Part shown: positions 6,692-15,426 of the stretch, piece by piece
Position numbering within the stretch: position 1 is the first letter of the stretch
Layout: every line of letters starts with the position of its first letter
DNA from: a virus
IMG/VR virus record: IMGVR_UViG_3300025009_000114
Span: 1-59,414 of that record
Direction: 5' to 3' (one strand)
DNA: 59,414 bases
Translations under genes and position numbers: made by a program
The notes under the pieces: generated by a model
Seen by the model: the letters and a program-made list of their open reading frames with translations, nothing else
Told to the model about the DNA's origin: nothing
The model's database searches: none

Positions 6692-6925
6692 ATGACTGAA
6701 TGGTTCGGGATCGATACTGCTTTGGTTTTGTTAAACAGAGCAGAGAAGACAGGAGAGGGTGTAACTACCTTTAAGGGGTATGGCAGAAACCCTAGAGTAT
6801 TTGCAGCTAAGGTTGTTAGAACACCAACAGAAATGAAAGTGTTCATAGATAATAAATTCAAGAAGAGTTGTACTATTGAGAGTCAGGTAATTGATTTGCT
6901 TGTCGAAGAGGCTGAGAAATTTTAA
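6692..6925 (+). CDS. Hypothetical protein
   Basis: 77 residues starting MTEWFGIDTALVLLN. AAGGAGTTATAAATA precedes the ATG and overlaps the end of the preceding frame. Mixed alpha/beta pattern, no recognised family. Followed by a repeat-containing spacer (TTTCAAATGAAAC) before the ATP-grasp gene. Confidence 0.55.
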   Translation: MTEWFGIDTALVLLNRAEKTGEGVTTFKGYGRNPRVFAAKVVRTPTEMKVFIDNKFKKSCTIESQVIDLLVEEAEKF

Positions 6926-6985
6926 CTATTAGTTTCAAATGAAACTAAAAGTATCTAAAAGTGAAAGTTTAAGCGGAGCGAAACG

Positions 6986-7780
6986 ATGAAAATAAGAATA
7001 CTCAGATATGGTGCAAGTGATTCTCTCAACAGGCTGGTAGATATCCTCAAAGAAGATGGTCATAATGTAAAGAAGCTCCTATTAGGTGAAGATAGCACCT
7101 ATCGTGGTCATAATTCACATCTTGTTATAAATTGGGGTAGTTCTGACAGGGCTAAAGTGATCAGGGGGGTTCCTATGCTCAATGATCCTGCCGCTGTTAA
7201 GATAGTATCAGATAAACTTAAGACCTTCCAGACCCTCACAGACTCTGGCTTTGCTGGTAGGATACCTGATTGGACTGTGAGCAAGGAAGAAGCTAAAAGA
7301 TGGATCACTCAGGAATATTGTAGCGTATATTGCCGCACTATTCTTAGAGGCTCACAGGGTCGTGGTATTGTGGTTGCTTCGACGATAGGAGACCTTGTAG
7401 ATGCTCCTCTGTATGTGAAAGGTGTCCCTGTAGATAGAGAGGTCAGAGTACATGTATTCAAAGAAGAGGTAATAGACTTCTCTCAGAAGAAAAAGATCAA
7501 TAAAGAGAGAAGAGAAACTGAAGGTATCGTTGTTAATGAGGATATTAGAAATCTCTCTGGTGGGTGGGTATTTGCCAGACAGGGGGTAACAGTTCCTGAC
7601 AGTGCCAAAGAGTTAGCTGTTAGTGCTGTCAGGGCTGTTGGTCTTGACTTTGGTGCTGTAGATATAGTTTTGCACAATAATGTACCTAAAGTGCTGGAGA
7701 TTAATTCAGCCCCTGGTATGGAGGGTACTACCCTGGAGAGTTACTTTAATGCCATCAGACGATACATTCAGAACCTTTAG
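6986..7780 (+). CDS. ATP-grasp ligase (RimK-like)
   Basis: 264 residues with ATP-grasp features. The N-terminal domain ends near GHNSHLVINWGSS, the central lysine/Gly loop is RTILRGSQGRGIVVAS, and the C-terminal metal-binding strands are VDREVRVHVFK and VLEINSAPGME. The family activates a carboxylate with ATP as an acyl phosphate and joins it to an amine. It overlaps the amidoligase gene (7752), with a class II amidotransferase downstream, so the three probably form one modification pathway making or attaching an amide-linked peptide or amino group. Known families support the chemistry; the substrate is unknown. Confidence 0.8.
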   Translation: MKIRILRYGASDSLNRLVDILKEDGHNVKKLLLGEDSTYRGHNSHLVINWGSSDRAKVIRGVPMLNDPAAVKIVSDKLKTFQTLTDSGFAGRIPDWTVSKEEAKRWITQEYCSVYCRTILRGSQGRGIVVASTIGDLVDAPLYVKGVPVDREVRVHVFKEEVIDFSQKKKINKERRETEGIVVNEDIRNLSGGWVFARQGVTVPDSAKELAVSAVRAVGLDFGAVDIVLHNNVPKVLEINSAPGMEGTTLESYFNAIRRYIQNL

Positions 7781-9692
7781 TTTTGAAAGGTGGTCTGCTG
7801 AGTATGAGAGATACGTTGCAGAAGAGGTGAGGATAAGACAAAGAGATTTTGAAGATAGATGTAGAAGAGAATATCTAGAAGGAACTCGTGCCCTTCAAGA
7901 ACCAATTCCGCAATTCAATTCAATATTCCAACAGCACGATAGAAACCAATCAGCACCTCGTTACACCTACCAACCAAACCAACCACAGGAGAATAATATA
8001 TCCATGAGTCCTCGCACTACTACGTCCAGCCCCACTGTTCATTGCCTTATTTGTAGTTCTGTTATTACTGACGAATACCTGAAGTACCAATATTACCAAG
8101 AAGAATATCCCGATATTCTGATAGGACCGTATTGTCCTACTTGCTTTCAAAATATCAGGGTCTGTTCGGGCTGTCAGAAACCTTTCACTAAAGATCATGG
8201 AATCAAGTATTACAAAAAAGGATTGTGGTACTGTGACGACTGTGCTTCTGACCTTACTACTTGCACTGTTTGTAATTCTATAGTGCATACAGTGGTTGAT
8301 ATTGATGGGGAAAAAGTGTGCCCTAGTTGTGTATCAAGCAAGTACTTTCATTGCAACTATTGTAATAAGTATCACAAGGCTGATCAGAATGTGTACAGAG
8401 ACGATGGTCGCCCTACAAGGGTTGGTGAGTCTTCTGACTCCGAACTGAACAAAGCTAAGTGGCCAACAGTATACTCAAAGTACAATGGACAACTGTGTGC
8501 TGAAGGATTCCGATCAGTTACAGCTACTATCAAACCCAAAGAGATAGTCAGATGTAAGAACTGTCAGACCCTGAAAGCAACTGATGACATGCAGACAGAA
8601 GAGTATTGCAAAGAGTGCTATTCTACTTTTAAGAAGTGCTCTATTTGCAGCAAAAAGCACCCTACAGTGCGTACCACCAAGATAGATGGTAAGACTACCA
8701 GCCTCTGTAAGAACTGTTTGTCTAGAGTCTCTACGTGCGATTATTGCGGAAAGCACACTAATAAGGTGCATACTATTAAAGGTGGTGTTAGCACCTATAG
8801 GATCTGTTCTGTATGTCATGATTCCTATCCTAACATCAACGAGTGTCCTATTTGCCTGTCACTTCAAGCAGGTATGGTAGGTGAGAATTGCATAATGTGC
8901 AGTCAGACCTACATCAACAACAAGTGTCATTGTGGTTCTGTACAGGATTTCAATGGCGATTGTAGGGCTTGTGGGGGCAGACAGGATACTGTCTACAATT
9001 ACTCAACTAAACCTAGACTCTTCTTTAATTATCTGAAAGGGGAAAGAGGAGAGTTGTTCTTTGGTATTGAAAATGAAATGACCTTTTCAAATGAAGATAC
9101 GATGAGGAAATCTTTAAAATCATTGTACAAGATGTTTGATCCTACAGTACTTCTCGCCAAGGGTGATGGGTCTATTAGTGGTCCTGGATATGAAGTAGTT
9201 ACACAACCAATGACTCTTAGCTTCTTTAATAAACTTAATGTAGCTGGTTGGTTTGGGTCTGCTGTTAGATCCTCTTCTTGCGGCATGCATGTGCATATGC
9301 AGAGAAAGTCTTTTATCTCTGAGGTGCATCTGTATAAGTTTATTAACTTTATTCACGATAACGAGAAGTTCTGTGACAAGATCGCTGGTAGAAGCTACAC
9401 CAATTACAATACCAAACTGGAGAATAAGCCTAGTAGGGCTGTTAAAAAGGGGTCTTCTTCTAGATACTGTAGAGTCAACACCAGTGGTGAGCACACCATA
9501 GAGATTCGTATGTTTGCTGGTTGTATCTCAGAGTTTGAGTTGAGATATCGAGTAGAGTTTCTTCATGCTTTGTGGATGTTCTGCAAAAGTGTTTCGATTA
9601 GTCAGTCGGTTTCCTTGGAAACCTTTAAGAAGTACGCACAGAATAACGAGAAGGTATACTATAACCTCAGTAAGTTCCTGCTTGGTGTATGA
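7752..9692 (+). CDS. Zinc-ribbon amidoligase
   Basis: A 646-residue protein. I start at the ATG at 7752 (MPSDDTFRTF, GGAGAG 9 bases upstream) rather than at 7680, because the latter frame lies deep in the ATP-grasp gene. Residues about 100-400 hold at least eight CxxC pairs (CLICSS, CSGCQK, CDDCAS, CTVCNS, CNYCNK, CDYCGK), a chain of LIM/ribbon-like zinc knuckles. The C-terminal 220 residues (FFGIENEMTF, GDGSISGPGYEVVTQPM, CGMHVHM, IEIRMFAG) match COOH-NH2 ligase-type amidoligases related to glutamine synthetase. The knuckles may present a protein or nucleic-acid target. Confidence 0.8.
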   Translation, partial: PSDDTFRTFSFERWSAEYERYVAEEVRIRQRDFEDRCRREYLEGTRALQEPIPQFNSIFQQHDRNQSAPRYTYQPNQPQENNISMSPRTTTSSPTVHCLICSSVITDEYLKYQYYQEEYPDILIGPYCPTCFQNIRVCSGCQKPFTKDHGIKYYKKGLWYCDDCASDLTTCTVCNSIVHTVVDIDGEKVCPSCVSSKYFHCNYCNKYHKADQNVYRDDGRPTRVGESSDSELNKAKWPTVYSKYNGQLCAEGFRSVTATIKPKEIVRCKNCQTLKATDDMQTEEYCKECYSTFKKCSICSKKHPTVRTTKIDGKTTSLCKNCLSRVSTCDYCGKHTNKVHTIKGGVSTYRICSVCHDSYPNINECPICLSLQAGMVGENCIMCSQTYINNKCHCGSVQDFNGDCRACGGRQDTVYNYSTKPRLFFNYLKGERGELFFGIENEMTFSNEDTMRKSLKSLYKMFDPTVLLAKGDGSISGPGYEVVTQPMTLSFFNKLNVAGWFGSAVRSSSCGMHVHMQRKSFISEVHLYKFINFIHDNEKFCDKIAGRSYTNYNTKLENKPSRAVKKGSSSRYCRVNTSGEHTIEIRMFAGCISEFELRYRVEFLHALWMFCKSVSISQSVSLETFKKYAQNNEKVYYNLSKFLLGV

Positions 9693-9904
9693 TTGTTAAA
9701 CTGGTTAGGCACGATGGGTTAAACACCTCTGAGAGAAATCTAAAAACATACTCCAGATCTCTGATTATGTTTGAAGAGATAGATGAGAATGGTAGTGGTC
9801 TTGTCTATATAGATCCTACAGAGGTGTGTGCCAATCGTGGAACTATGATTAACGGCACTTGGGTCAATAAGAAGATGATCCTTTTAAAACGTAAGGAGAT
9901 ATAA
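9689..9904 (+). CDS. LKRKE relay-cassette protein between amidoligase and amidotransferase
   Basis: 71 residues; its ATG overlaps the amidoligase stop. The C-terminal part reads GTWVNKKMILLKRKEI, and its codons AAACGTAAGGAGATA carry the Shine-Dalgarno for the amidotransferase at 9910. It shares only the W...LKRKE tail with the other cassettes. Function unknown. Confidence 0.6.
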   Translation: MIVKLVRHDGLNTSERNLKTYSRSLIMFEEIDENGSGLVYIDPTEVCANRGTMINGTWVNKKMILLKRKEI

Positions 9905-9909
9905 GCACT

Positions 9910-10707
9910 ATGTGTATTGCAATATATAGACCAGCAGGGAAGAATATCTCGGAAGAGGTGCTGAAAGAGTGCTTCGATAGTAATAAAGATGGTTGTGGGT
10001 TTGCTTACATAAACACAGACATTTTTGGAATTAGAAGACTGAAGATCTATAAGAGCATGAAGTTTGAACCTTTCTACCACCAGTACAGAAGGGCAGTTAG
10101 GTTTAATCCAGAATCCCCATTCATTATTCATTTCCGAATAGCCACTCATGGCACTGTGGATAAGTTCAACTGTCATCCTTTCTTCATTAATAAAGACACT
10201 GTGTTTATTCATAATGGTATCATCTCAGGTGTTACAAAAGACGATAAGAAGTCTGACACTCAGATGTTTAATGAGGAGTTCTTACAGCACATAGATACGG
10301 AACTATTAGTGCAAGAAGGACCAGTTAAGAAGCTGATAGAGAAGTTCGTAATAGGCTCTAAGTTGGTTGTTCTGAATGTGGAGGGCGATGTTCAGATTTA
10401 TAACGAATCTTCTGGTAATTGGAACGATGGTGTGTGGTACTCTAACCACTCTTGGGAACCAAGAACAAGTGCGGTAACCACCTACCATGGAAGTGCAAGG
10501 AGACAACTGACAGAACTCTCTTATCAGAAGTGTGATGATTGCGGAACCTACCATGCTATTAATACTATGAGGTGCTATAGGAAGGGAATTAGTATTGAAC
10601 TTTTTTGTAAAGATTGCTCTAAAAAGGTACTAGAGAAGTACAAGATGAACGAGGTGAGTATCTTACAGTTCATAGATTACAACAATGAATTGGTTATGTT
10701 TCAATGA
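9910..10707 (+). CDS. Class II glutamine amidotransferase
   Basis: 265 residues. Cys2 right after the start Met (MCIAIYRPAG) is the N-terminal nucleophile of Ntn-type glutaminases. DGCGFAYIN, FIIHFRIATHG, NCHPFF and FIHNGIISG are the usual class II positions. It should release ammonia from glutamine for a partner synthetase, most likely the amidoligase/ATP-grasp pair upstream. A C-terminal zinc ribbon (CDDCGTYH, CKDCSKK) is an added domain. It overlaps the next cassette by four bases. Confidence 0.8.
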   Translation: MCIAIYRPAGKNISEEVLKECFDSNKDGCGFAYINTDIFGIRRLKIYKSMKFEPFYHQYRRAVRFNPESPFIIHFRIATHGTVDKFNCHPFFINKDTVFIHNGIISGVTKDDKKSDTQMFNEEFLQHIDTELLVQEGPVKKLIEKFVIGSKLVVLNVEGDVQIYNESSGNWNDGVWYSNHSWEPRTSAVTTYHGSARRQLTELSYQKCDDCGTYHAINTMRCYRKGISIELFCKDCSKKVLEKYKMNEVSILQFIDYNNELVMFQ

Positions 10708-10901
10708 TCAATATGGTTCTCGTAGAAAGCTCTAAAGATGATTATGACGATCCCCTGAGAACCTTAGCTCTTGTAGAGATGGAAGAAAGATTTATATCTG
10801 GTGATGCTTATTTTTACAACAAGATCTGTTGGTCAACAGAGGGCGGGCATTGGGGTACTGAGTGGAAGGAGAGAATGAAAGTACTGAAGAGGAAGGAATA
10901 A
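10704..10901 (+). CDS. LKRKE relay-cassette protein
   Basis: 65 residues; its ATG overlaps the amidotransferase stop (ATGA). The C-terminus WKERMKVLKRKE is encoded by CTGAAGAGGAAGGAA, which is also the ribosome site for the gene at 10904. A Trp-rich middle (WSTEGGHWGTEW) recalls the cassettes at 13910, 15193 and 15423. Unknown function. Confidence 0.6.
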   Translation: MINMVLVESSKDDYDDPLRTLALVEMEERFISGDAYFYNKICWSTEGGHWGTEWKERMKVLKRKE

Positions 10902-10903
10902 CT

Positions 10904-11107
10904 ATGCGAATGATGTTACCAACAAAATATGATGAGCAGTACAATCGTATGCTCACCTTAGTGGAGGACTTTAAAGACCCTGACAGGGTAAATTCTTACA
11001 GGTTTACAATGCCTTTTTGTGGTCATTGGTCCGATTACTTTGTAGAGGAACAAAGTATAATTCTTCGGAGAAAAGAGAGAGGCAATGAAGAATCGTGCTT
11101 GTCCTGA
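10904..11107 (+). CDS. RRKE relay-cassette protein
   Basis: 67 residues from the ATG at 10904, starting MRMMLPTKYDEQ. The tail reads SIILRRKERGNEESCLS; CGGAGAAAAGAGAGAGG in this tail is the Shine-Dalgarno for primase, which starts at 11085 inside this gene. It is therefore coupled both to its upstream neighbour and to the primase. Unknown function. Confidence 0.6.
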   Translation: MRMMLPTKYDEQYNRMLTLVEDFKDPDRVNSYRFTMPFCGHWSDYFVEEQSIILRRKERGNEESCLS

Positions 11108-12707
11108 GTGCCGCAAGATCAATCATGACAAGACAGGAGATCATCTTTTCTTAATGTCTGATGGTCTCACATGGGCTTGCCTTAAACCATACCATAAGCC
11201 CTACTATGAGCGTGATGGTATGGAAGTAGAAAATAACGGAACTATTCACTTAACTGTTGCAGAAATTAAAAAACTCCCTATAGTAGCTAATAGGGACCGT
11301 TGTATCTCTGAGTTGGTTATGAAGAGATTCAGAGTGCGAACAGGGTTCTCAGAGGAGACAGGAGCAGCTAACAAACTCTATTACCCTGAGACTCACAATG
11401 GAGAGCTGATGGGCTACAAGGTGAGAAGACTACCGAAAGCATTCTCGGTAATGTCAGACCCTAACTTTGCTGGTAAGGTTCCTGACTTCTTTGGACAGCA
11501 TTGCTCTCCTAGGGCTGGCAAGACTATTGTCATCTGTGCAGGAGAAGAGGATACTCTTGCAGCCTATCAGATGCTTTACAACTACAAGCCTGATTGGGAT
11601 TGGGCTGTTGTTGGGTTACCAAGAGGTGAGGAGAGTTCTGTTAATGTTGTGGCTGAACATCTTGGTTTCCTGTCAGGGTTCAAGGAAGTTATTGTAGCCA
11701 CTGATATGGATGTGTCTGGCAGGAAAGCCCTAGCAAAGATAGTACCAGTGATAGGGGATACTGCCAGAACTATAGACATCTCCGAGAAAGATATCTCTGA
11801 TATGTTAGTCAAGGGAAAGCACAAAGAATTTATTAATGCTTTCTTTAGCTGCAAGGAGTACAGACCCTCTAGTATCGTTCAGGTTTCTGACGTACTAGAA
11901 GCTGCTATTAGCCCCGTAACGTGGGGATTAGACTATCCTTTCCCATCATTAACTAGACTCACATATGGGCTAAAGGAGAATGGCGAGATCATTGGTCTTG
12001 GTGCCTCTCCTGGTGCAGGAAAGACCCTGTTCCTTCAGCATATACAGAAGCACCTAATCTTTAATCACAAACAACAAGTGGCTATCTTCGATATAGAAGA
12101 GGGACCAGTAATAGGCTTAAAGAAGCTAATAGGCTCAGAGATGAGACTCCCTATCCACCTACCAGACTGCCAGTATGACGTAGAGAAAGCAAGGGAGATT
12201 GGTAAAGCATTTGAAGGGTTGGCTCATTTTTATGGTGGTGACTCTGAGAATTGGGCAGAAGTAGAAGACTCTATCAGATACTTTGCCAGTAAGGGCATAA
12301 GATTCTTCTTTATTGACCCACTATCAGCCCTAGTAGAACACTTAGATGCGTCTTCAGCCAACACAGAGCTTGGTAAGATTATGAGAGCTATGAGAAAATT
12401 TAGGAAGCATCAGGGGCTAACCTTTTTCCATGCTAATCACTTGAATAACCCCAATAGCGGAAAGGATCATGGAGAGGGAGGTGCTGTTAGGGGTGGTCAG
12501 TTCTCTGGTAGTAGAGCGCAATGGAAATACTCTACCCTTCTAATGGGGCTAGAAGGGAATCAATTAGCAGAGACAGAAGAGGAGAAACACAAGAGAAGAT
12601 TAGTGGTCTTGAAGGATAGACTTGGTGGTAATACAGGTTATGTTGACTTGAAGTATAATCCAAAGACAGGGGTACTAGAAGAGGATGTCTTCAGAGAAAT
12701 CTTATAG
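11085..12707 (+). CDS. Primase-helicase, T7 gp4-like
   Basis: 540 residues. An N-terminal zinc finger (CPECRKIN ... WACLKPYH) recognises priming sites. The Toprim part has KTIVICAGEEDTLAAYQ and VIVATDMDVSGR, the metal-binding acidic residues. From about residue 280 a RecA-like helicase follows with Walker A GASPGAGKTLF, Walker B RFFFIDPLSAL and an ANHLNNP switch strand. It unwinds the fork and makes RNA primers for the family A polymerase downstream. Length is close to T7 gp4 (566). The start overlaps the preceding cassette. Confidence 0.9.
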   Translation: MKNRACPECRKINHDKTGDHLFLMSDGLTWACLKPYHKPYYERDGMEVENNGTIHLTVAEIKKLPIVANRDRCISELVMKRFRVRTGFSEETGAANKLYYPETHNGELMGYKVRRLPKAFSVMSDPNFAGKVPDFFGQHCSPRAGKTIVICAGEEDTLAAYQMLYNYKPDWDWAVVGLPRGEESSVNVVAEHLGFLSGFKEVIVATDMDVSGRKALAKIVPVIGDTARTIDISEKDISDMLVKGKHKEFINAFFSCKEYRPSSIVQVSDVLEAAISPVTWGLDYPFPSLTRLTYGLKENGEIIGLGASPGAGKTLFLQHIQKHLIFNHKQQVAIFDIEEGPVIGLKKLIGSEMRLPIHLPDCQYDVEKAREIGKAFEGLAHFYGGDSENWAEVEDSIRYFASKGIRFFFIDPLSALVEHLDASSANTELGKIMRAMRKFRKHQGLTFFHANHLNNPNSGKDHGEGGAVRGGQFSGSRAQWKYSTLLMGLEGNQLAETEEEKHKRRLVVLKDRLGGNTGYVDLKYNPKTGVLEEDVFREIL

Positions 12708-12870
12708 AATACTTATAGATGGTTTGAAGAGAAGTGAGTGTGACTTCCCAGAGTTGAACAGATCACTAGTTGTTCTGTACGGAGGTGAGCAGCCAATAGA
12801 TAATGATATACTCCTTAAGAAGAAAACAAAAATAGCGGAGCCATTTTATGAGAATGTTCCTAAGGGGTGA
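12685..12870 (+). CDS. Relay-cassette-like small protein
   Basis: 61 residues starting inside the primase gene after AGAAGAGG. It carries LLKKKTKI near the end, then AEPFYENVPKG, so it resembles the LKRKE genes with an extended tail. The next cassette starts inside it at 12848. Unknown function. Confidence 0.5.
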   Translation: MSSEKSYRILIDGLKRSECDFPELNRSLVVLYGGEQPIDNDILLKKKTKIAEPFYENVPKG

Positions 12871-13027
12871 TAGCTTCAAAGAATCTTCTTATCCCGATTG
12901 CTGTGGTTGTATTGTGATAACAACCGAGCAATTAAGGATTATTGTAGATTCTTATCCACAATACAGAGGAAGAGGGAGTATAAATATAGAGTATCCAGGC
13001 TTTAAAGAACTAAAAAGGAAAGAATGA
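12848..13027 (+). CDS. LKRKE relay-cassette protein before polymerase
   Basis: 59 residues: MRMFLRGDSFKES ... CCGCIVITTEQ ... GFKELKRKE. The last codons CTAAAAAGGAAAGAATGA are the ribosome site of the polymerase, whose ATG sits inside this stop (overlap of four bases). It starts inside the previous gene. Short, so easily missed, but the coupling at both ends and the family tail support it. Confidence 0.6.
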   Translation: MRMFLRGDSFKESSYPDCCGCIVITTEQLRIIVDSYPQYRGRGSINIEYPGFKELKRKE

Positions 13028-13725
13028 AACTAGTCTTCGACACAGAGGCTAATGGTCTTCTCTTTGATGCTGATACTATTTGGTGTGTAGCGTGTAAAGA
13101 CAGGCTAACAGGTGCTGTCAGTCAGTTCACACCTGACAGTATCTCAGAGGCTATTGAGTTTCTTATGTCAGCTAAGATGCTGATAGGGCATAACATCTCT
13201 CAGTATGATATCCCCCTGATAGAAAAACTATCAGGGGTAAATCTCTTCGATCATTGCACTATTAGGGATACTTACTGTATGTCTAAGATGTTCTATCCTG
13301 AGAGGCTATCACACTCCTTAGAGTCTTATGGTGAGCAATTTCAAAGAGCAAAGCCAGTGCATGAAGATTGGTCTCGTTTCACTTCGGAAATGCTACACAG
13401 ATGTACAGAGGATGTTGAGATAAACGATCTGACATATGCTTGGTTAGTCCAGGAGAACTGTCAGGATTGGGATTGGATACTGTCATTAGAACTGGAGCAG
13501 GAGTTTGCATATAATCAGGGGCTACAAGAACTAGCGGGTGTGGATATAGATCTTGATGTCTGCTATAAGATCGTGAGAGATATAGACAAAGAGGTAGATG
13601 AGATAGATGCTACTATCAGACCCTTGTTGCCTAAAAGGGTAAAGAAGAAAGGAGAGACTGTGAAGAAACCTTTTAAGATAAACGGAGAGTACACTAAGGC
13701 TGTACTGGAATGGTTCTCTATTTAA
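13024..13725 (+). CDS. DNA polymerase I family, N-terminal fragment (3'-5' exonuclease)
   Basis: 233 residues. KLVFDTEANGL (ExoI DxE), LIGHNISQYDIPLIEKL (ExoII) and the helical region to KKPFKINGEYTKAVLEWF match the first third of T7-like family A polymerases. The frame then stops after only two further residues (SI), while the rest of the enzyme is encoded separately from 14097. The polymerase is thus split at the end of the exonuclease/thumb linker, with two cassette genes in between. Two polypeptides that reassemble is my inference. A perfect hairpin CCCCTGATAG/CTATCAGGGG lies in the gene at about 13212-13236. Confidence 0.85.
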   Translation: MKLVFDTEANGLLFDADTIWCVACKDRLTGAVSQFTPDSISEAIEFLMSAKMLIGHNISQYDIPLIEKLSGVNLFDHCTIRDTYCMSKMFYPERLSHSLESYGEQFQRAKPVHEDWSRFTSEMLHRCTEDVEINDLTYAWLVQENCQDWDWILSLELEQEFAYNQGLQELAGVDIDLDVCYKIVRDIDKEVDEIDATIRPLLPKRVKKKGETVKKPFKINGEYTKAVLEWFSI

Positions 13726-13913
13726 CTAATACTTATAGCTTTAGTGATGAGGATTGGGACGAAGATGAACAGGAGTACGATTACTTAAGATCTGTAATGA
13801 AAGAAGACGGTAATACGAGTTCTTTTATTCAGGTGCTTAAATTAGGAGGAGGAAGAAACTCTTTTCACTTTTACCCAAGAGAGTTGATAAAACTAGAGAG
13901 GAAAAAGTTGTGA
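13710..13913 (+). CDS. Relay-cassette protein inserted in the polymerase, first
   Basis: 67 residues starting inside the end of the exonuclease fragment. Very acidic N-terminus (SDEDWDEDEQEYDY) and a tail LIKLERKKL encoded by CTAGAGAGGAAAAAG, the ribosome site for the GTG at 13910. It belongs with the LKRKE family by position and tail. Unknown function. Confidence 0.6.
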   Translation: MVLYLTNTYSFSDEDWDEDEQEYDYLRSVMKEDGNTSSFIQVLKLGGGRNSFHFYPRELIKLERKKL

Positions 13914-14104
13914 AAGATTTAGTCATCTTAGGTAAGCTATACAATGGAAATACACTTAGTATACAGCAAGGAGATTTTAGAAGGATCTTTTACCAACACA
14001 ATCCTTCTGATAATTGGATAGAACCTGTTGGTGGTGGTATCTCTTGGTCGATACCACTAAGCATGGTCATTAGGCTAAAACGAAAGGAGACTATATGTGC
14101 ATGA
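13910..14104 (+). CDS. LKRKE relay-cassette protein inserted in the polymerase, second
   Basis: 64 residues from GTG, overlapping the previous stop. It ends IPLSMVIRLKRKETICA; CGAAAGGAGACTATAT in this tail is the Shine-Dalgarno for the polymerase C-terminal fragment at 14097. Contains the Trp-containing DNWIEPVGGGISW typical of this group. Unknown function. Confidence 0.6.
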   Translation: MKDLVILGKLYNGNTLSIQQGDFRRIFYQHNPSDNWIEPVGGGISWSIPLSMVIRLKRKETICA

Positions 14105-15191
14105 TGTAACTACAGTAGCTGGCCCTTTTAGCCGAATAGAATACTTAGATATAGACCTGAACTCTACCACTCAGGTTAAGGACTATCTACTGTCTGTTGG
14201 GTGGCAACCCACAGAGTGGAATAAGAGTAAGACAGACGGCAGAATAACCTCTCCGAAACTAACAGAGGATTCTTTTGATTCTATTGAGGGTGACTTAGGG
14301 AAGCTGATAGCACGAAGAGGTATCTTACGGCACAGAAGGAACTCCGTACAGAATTATGAAGATCCTGATAACAAAGGGATCATAGCACAGGTAAGATCTG
14401 ATGGGAGAATGGAAGCTGGTGGTATAACCTGTGGGACACCAACTGGTAGAACAACTCACAGGGGTATTGTGAATATCCCTAAAGCTAAACCCAAGATAGT
14501 GTATGGTAAGGAGATGAGATCTATCTTCTGTGTGAGAGAACCTTACATCATGCTAGGTGCTGACTTAAAGCAGATAGAAACTGCTGTCTCTGCACACTAT
14601 GCATCTCTATTTGATGGTGGGAAGTTCATCAAGATCCTTGAGGAATATGGCAGCATACATGATTATAATGCTACTCTGATAGATCGAGATAGAGATATTG
14701 CTAAGTCTTTTCTTTACGCAATTATGTACGGAGCCAGAGCACCTAAGTTATCTAGTATTCTGAATTGTTCTATAAAGAAAGCTGAGAAATATATAGCTAC
14801 TTTTTGGAATGGTAATCCAGGTCTGAGAGATCTTGTTGACTACTTGGTAAAGTACTTCAAGAAGTATGGATTTATAAAGGGGCTAGATGGTAGGAAGATC
14901 TTTATCAGAGCTGAATACAAGTTACTCAATAGCCTTATTCAAACAGCAGCAGGTATTCTTTTTAAGAAGTGGGGATGTATATGCAACAAAGATCTTAGGA
15001 GAGAGAATATCCAATGTTATCAGATACTTGCTATGCATGATGAATATGACTACAGGTGTCACAAAGACCATGAGGAGGATGCTAAAATGACTATAACAGA
15101 TTCAGCTTTAAGAGCTGGAGAATACTTTAAACTAAATGTACCTATACTTGTAGATGTAAAATCCGGTGCTAATTGGTCCGAGGTGCATTGA
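14097..15191 (+). CDS. DNA polymerase I family, C-terminal polymerase fragment
   Basis: 364 residues from GTG. VAGPFSRIEYLDIDL followed by TEDSFDS and TCGTPTGRTTHRGIVNIP are T7-like landmarks. Motif A is GADLKQIETAVSAH, motif B RDIAKSFLYAIMYGA, motif C MHDEYDY. All palm and finger residues needed for catalysis are present. The fragment begins a few residues after the point where the exonuclease fragment ends, so nothing substantial is missing. It would be translated independently through the cassette-borne ribosome site. Confidence 0.9.
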   Translation: MHDVTTVAGPFSRIEYLDIDLNSTTQVKDYLLSVGWQPTEWNKSKTDGRITSPKLTEDSFDSIEGDLGKLIARRGILRHRRNSVQNYEDPDNKGIIAQVRSDGRMEAGGITCGTPTGRTTHRGIVNIPKAKPKIVYGKEMRSIFCVREPYIMLGADLKQIETAVSAHYASLFDGGKFIKILEEYGSIHDYNATLIDRDRDIAKSFLYAIMYGARAPKLSSILNCSIKKAEKYIATFWNGNPGLRDLVDYLVKYFKKYGFIKGLDGRKIFIRAEYKLLNSLIQTAAGILFKKWGCICNKDLRRENIQCYQILAMHDEYDYRCHKDHEEDAKMTITDSALRAGEYFKLNVPILVDVKSGANWSEVH

Positions 15192-15192
15192 A

Positions 15193-15426
15193 GTGGATCT
15201 ATACCTATTAGACAATAAGATACCTCTAGGAAGTGAGGGTTCTTTCGAAGAAGGTCATCACGAAAGTCCTGGGTGGTCTTCACAAATGTCCCTTCAGAAT
15301 AGGGGATTAAGTTTGATTCTCCCTTTCAATAGGGGGTATGGATATATACACCCTCGTAGTGGTTGTGGTGTGGGTTGGAACTACAGAGACACTTGGGTGA
15401 AGAAACTAAAGAGGTTAGAGAGATGA
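15193..15426 (+). CDS. LKR-tail relay-cassette protein
   Basis: 77 residues from GTG at 15193, one base after the polymerase stop, with GAGG about 8 bases upstream in the polymerase 3' end. It has GYGYIHPRSGCGVGWNY and the tail WVKKLKRLER, whose CTAAAGAGGTTAGAGAG gives the ribosome site for 15423. The frame is open to 15166, but that start lacks support. Confidence 0.55.
   Translation: MDLYLLDNKIPLGSEGSFEEGHHESPGWSSQMSLQNRGLSLILPFNRGYGYIHPRSGCGVGWNYRDTWVKKLKRLER

Noticed and set aside
13710-14110. Group I intron or intein splitting the DNA polymerase
   Set aside because: No P/Q/R/S elements or P1 guide pairing are visible, and the frame changes without intein blocks; separate small genes with ribosome sites explain the gap.
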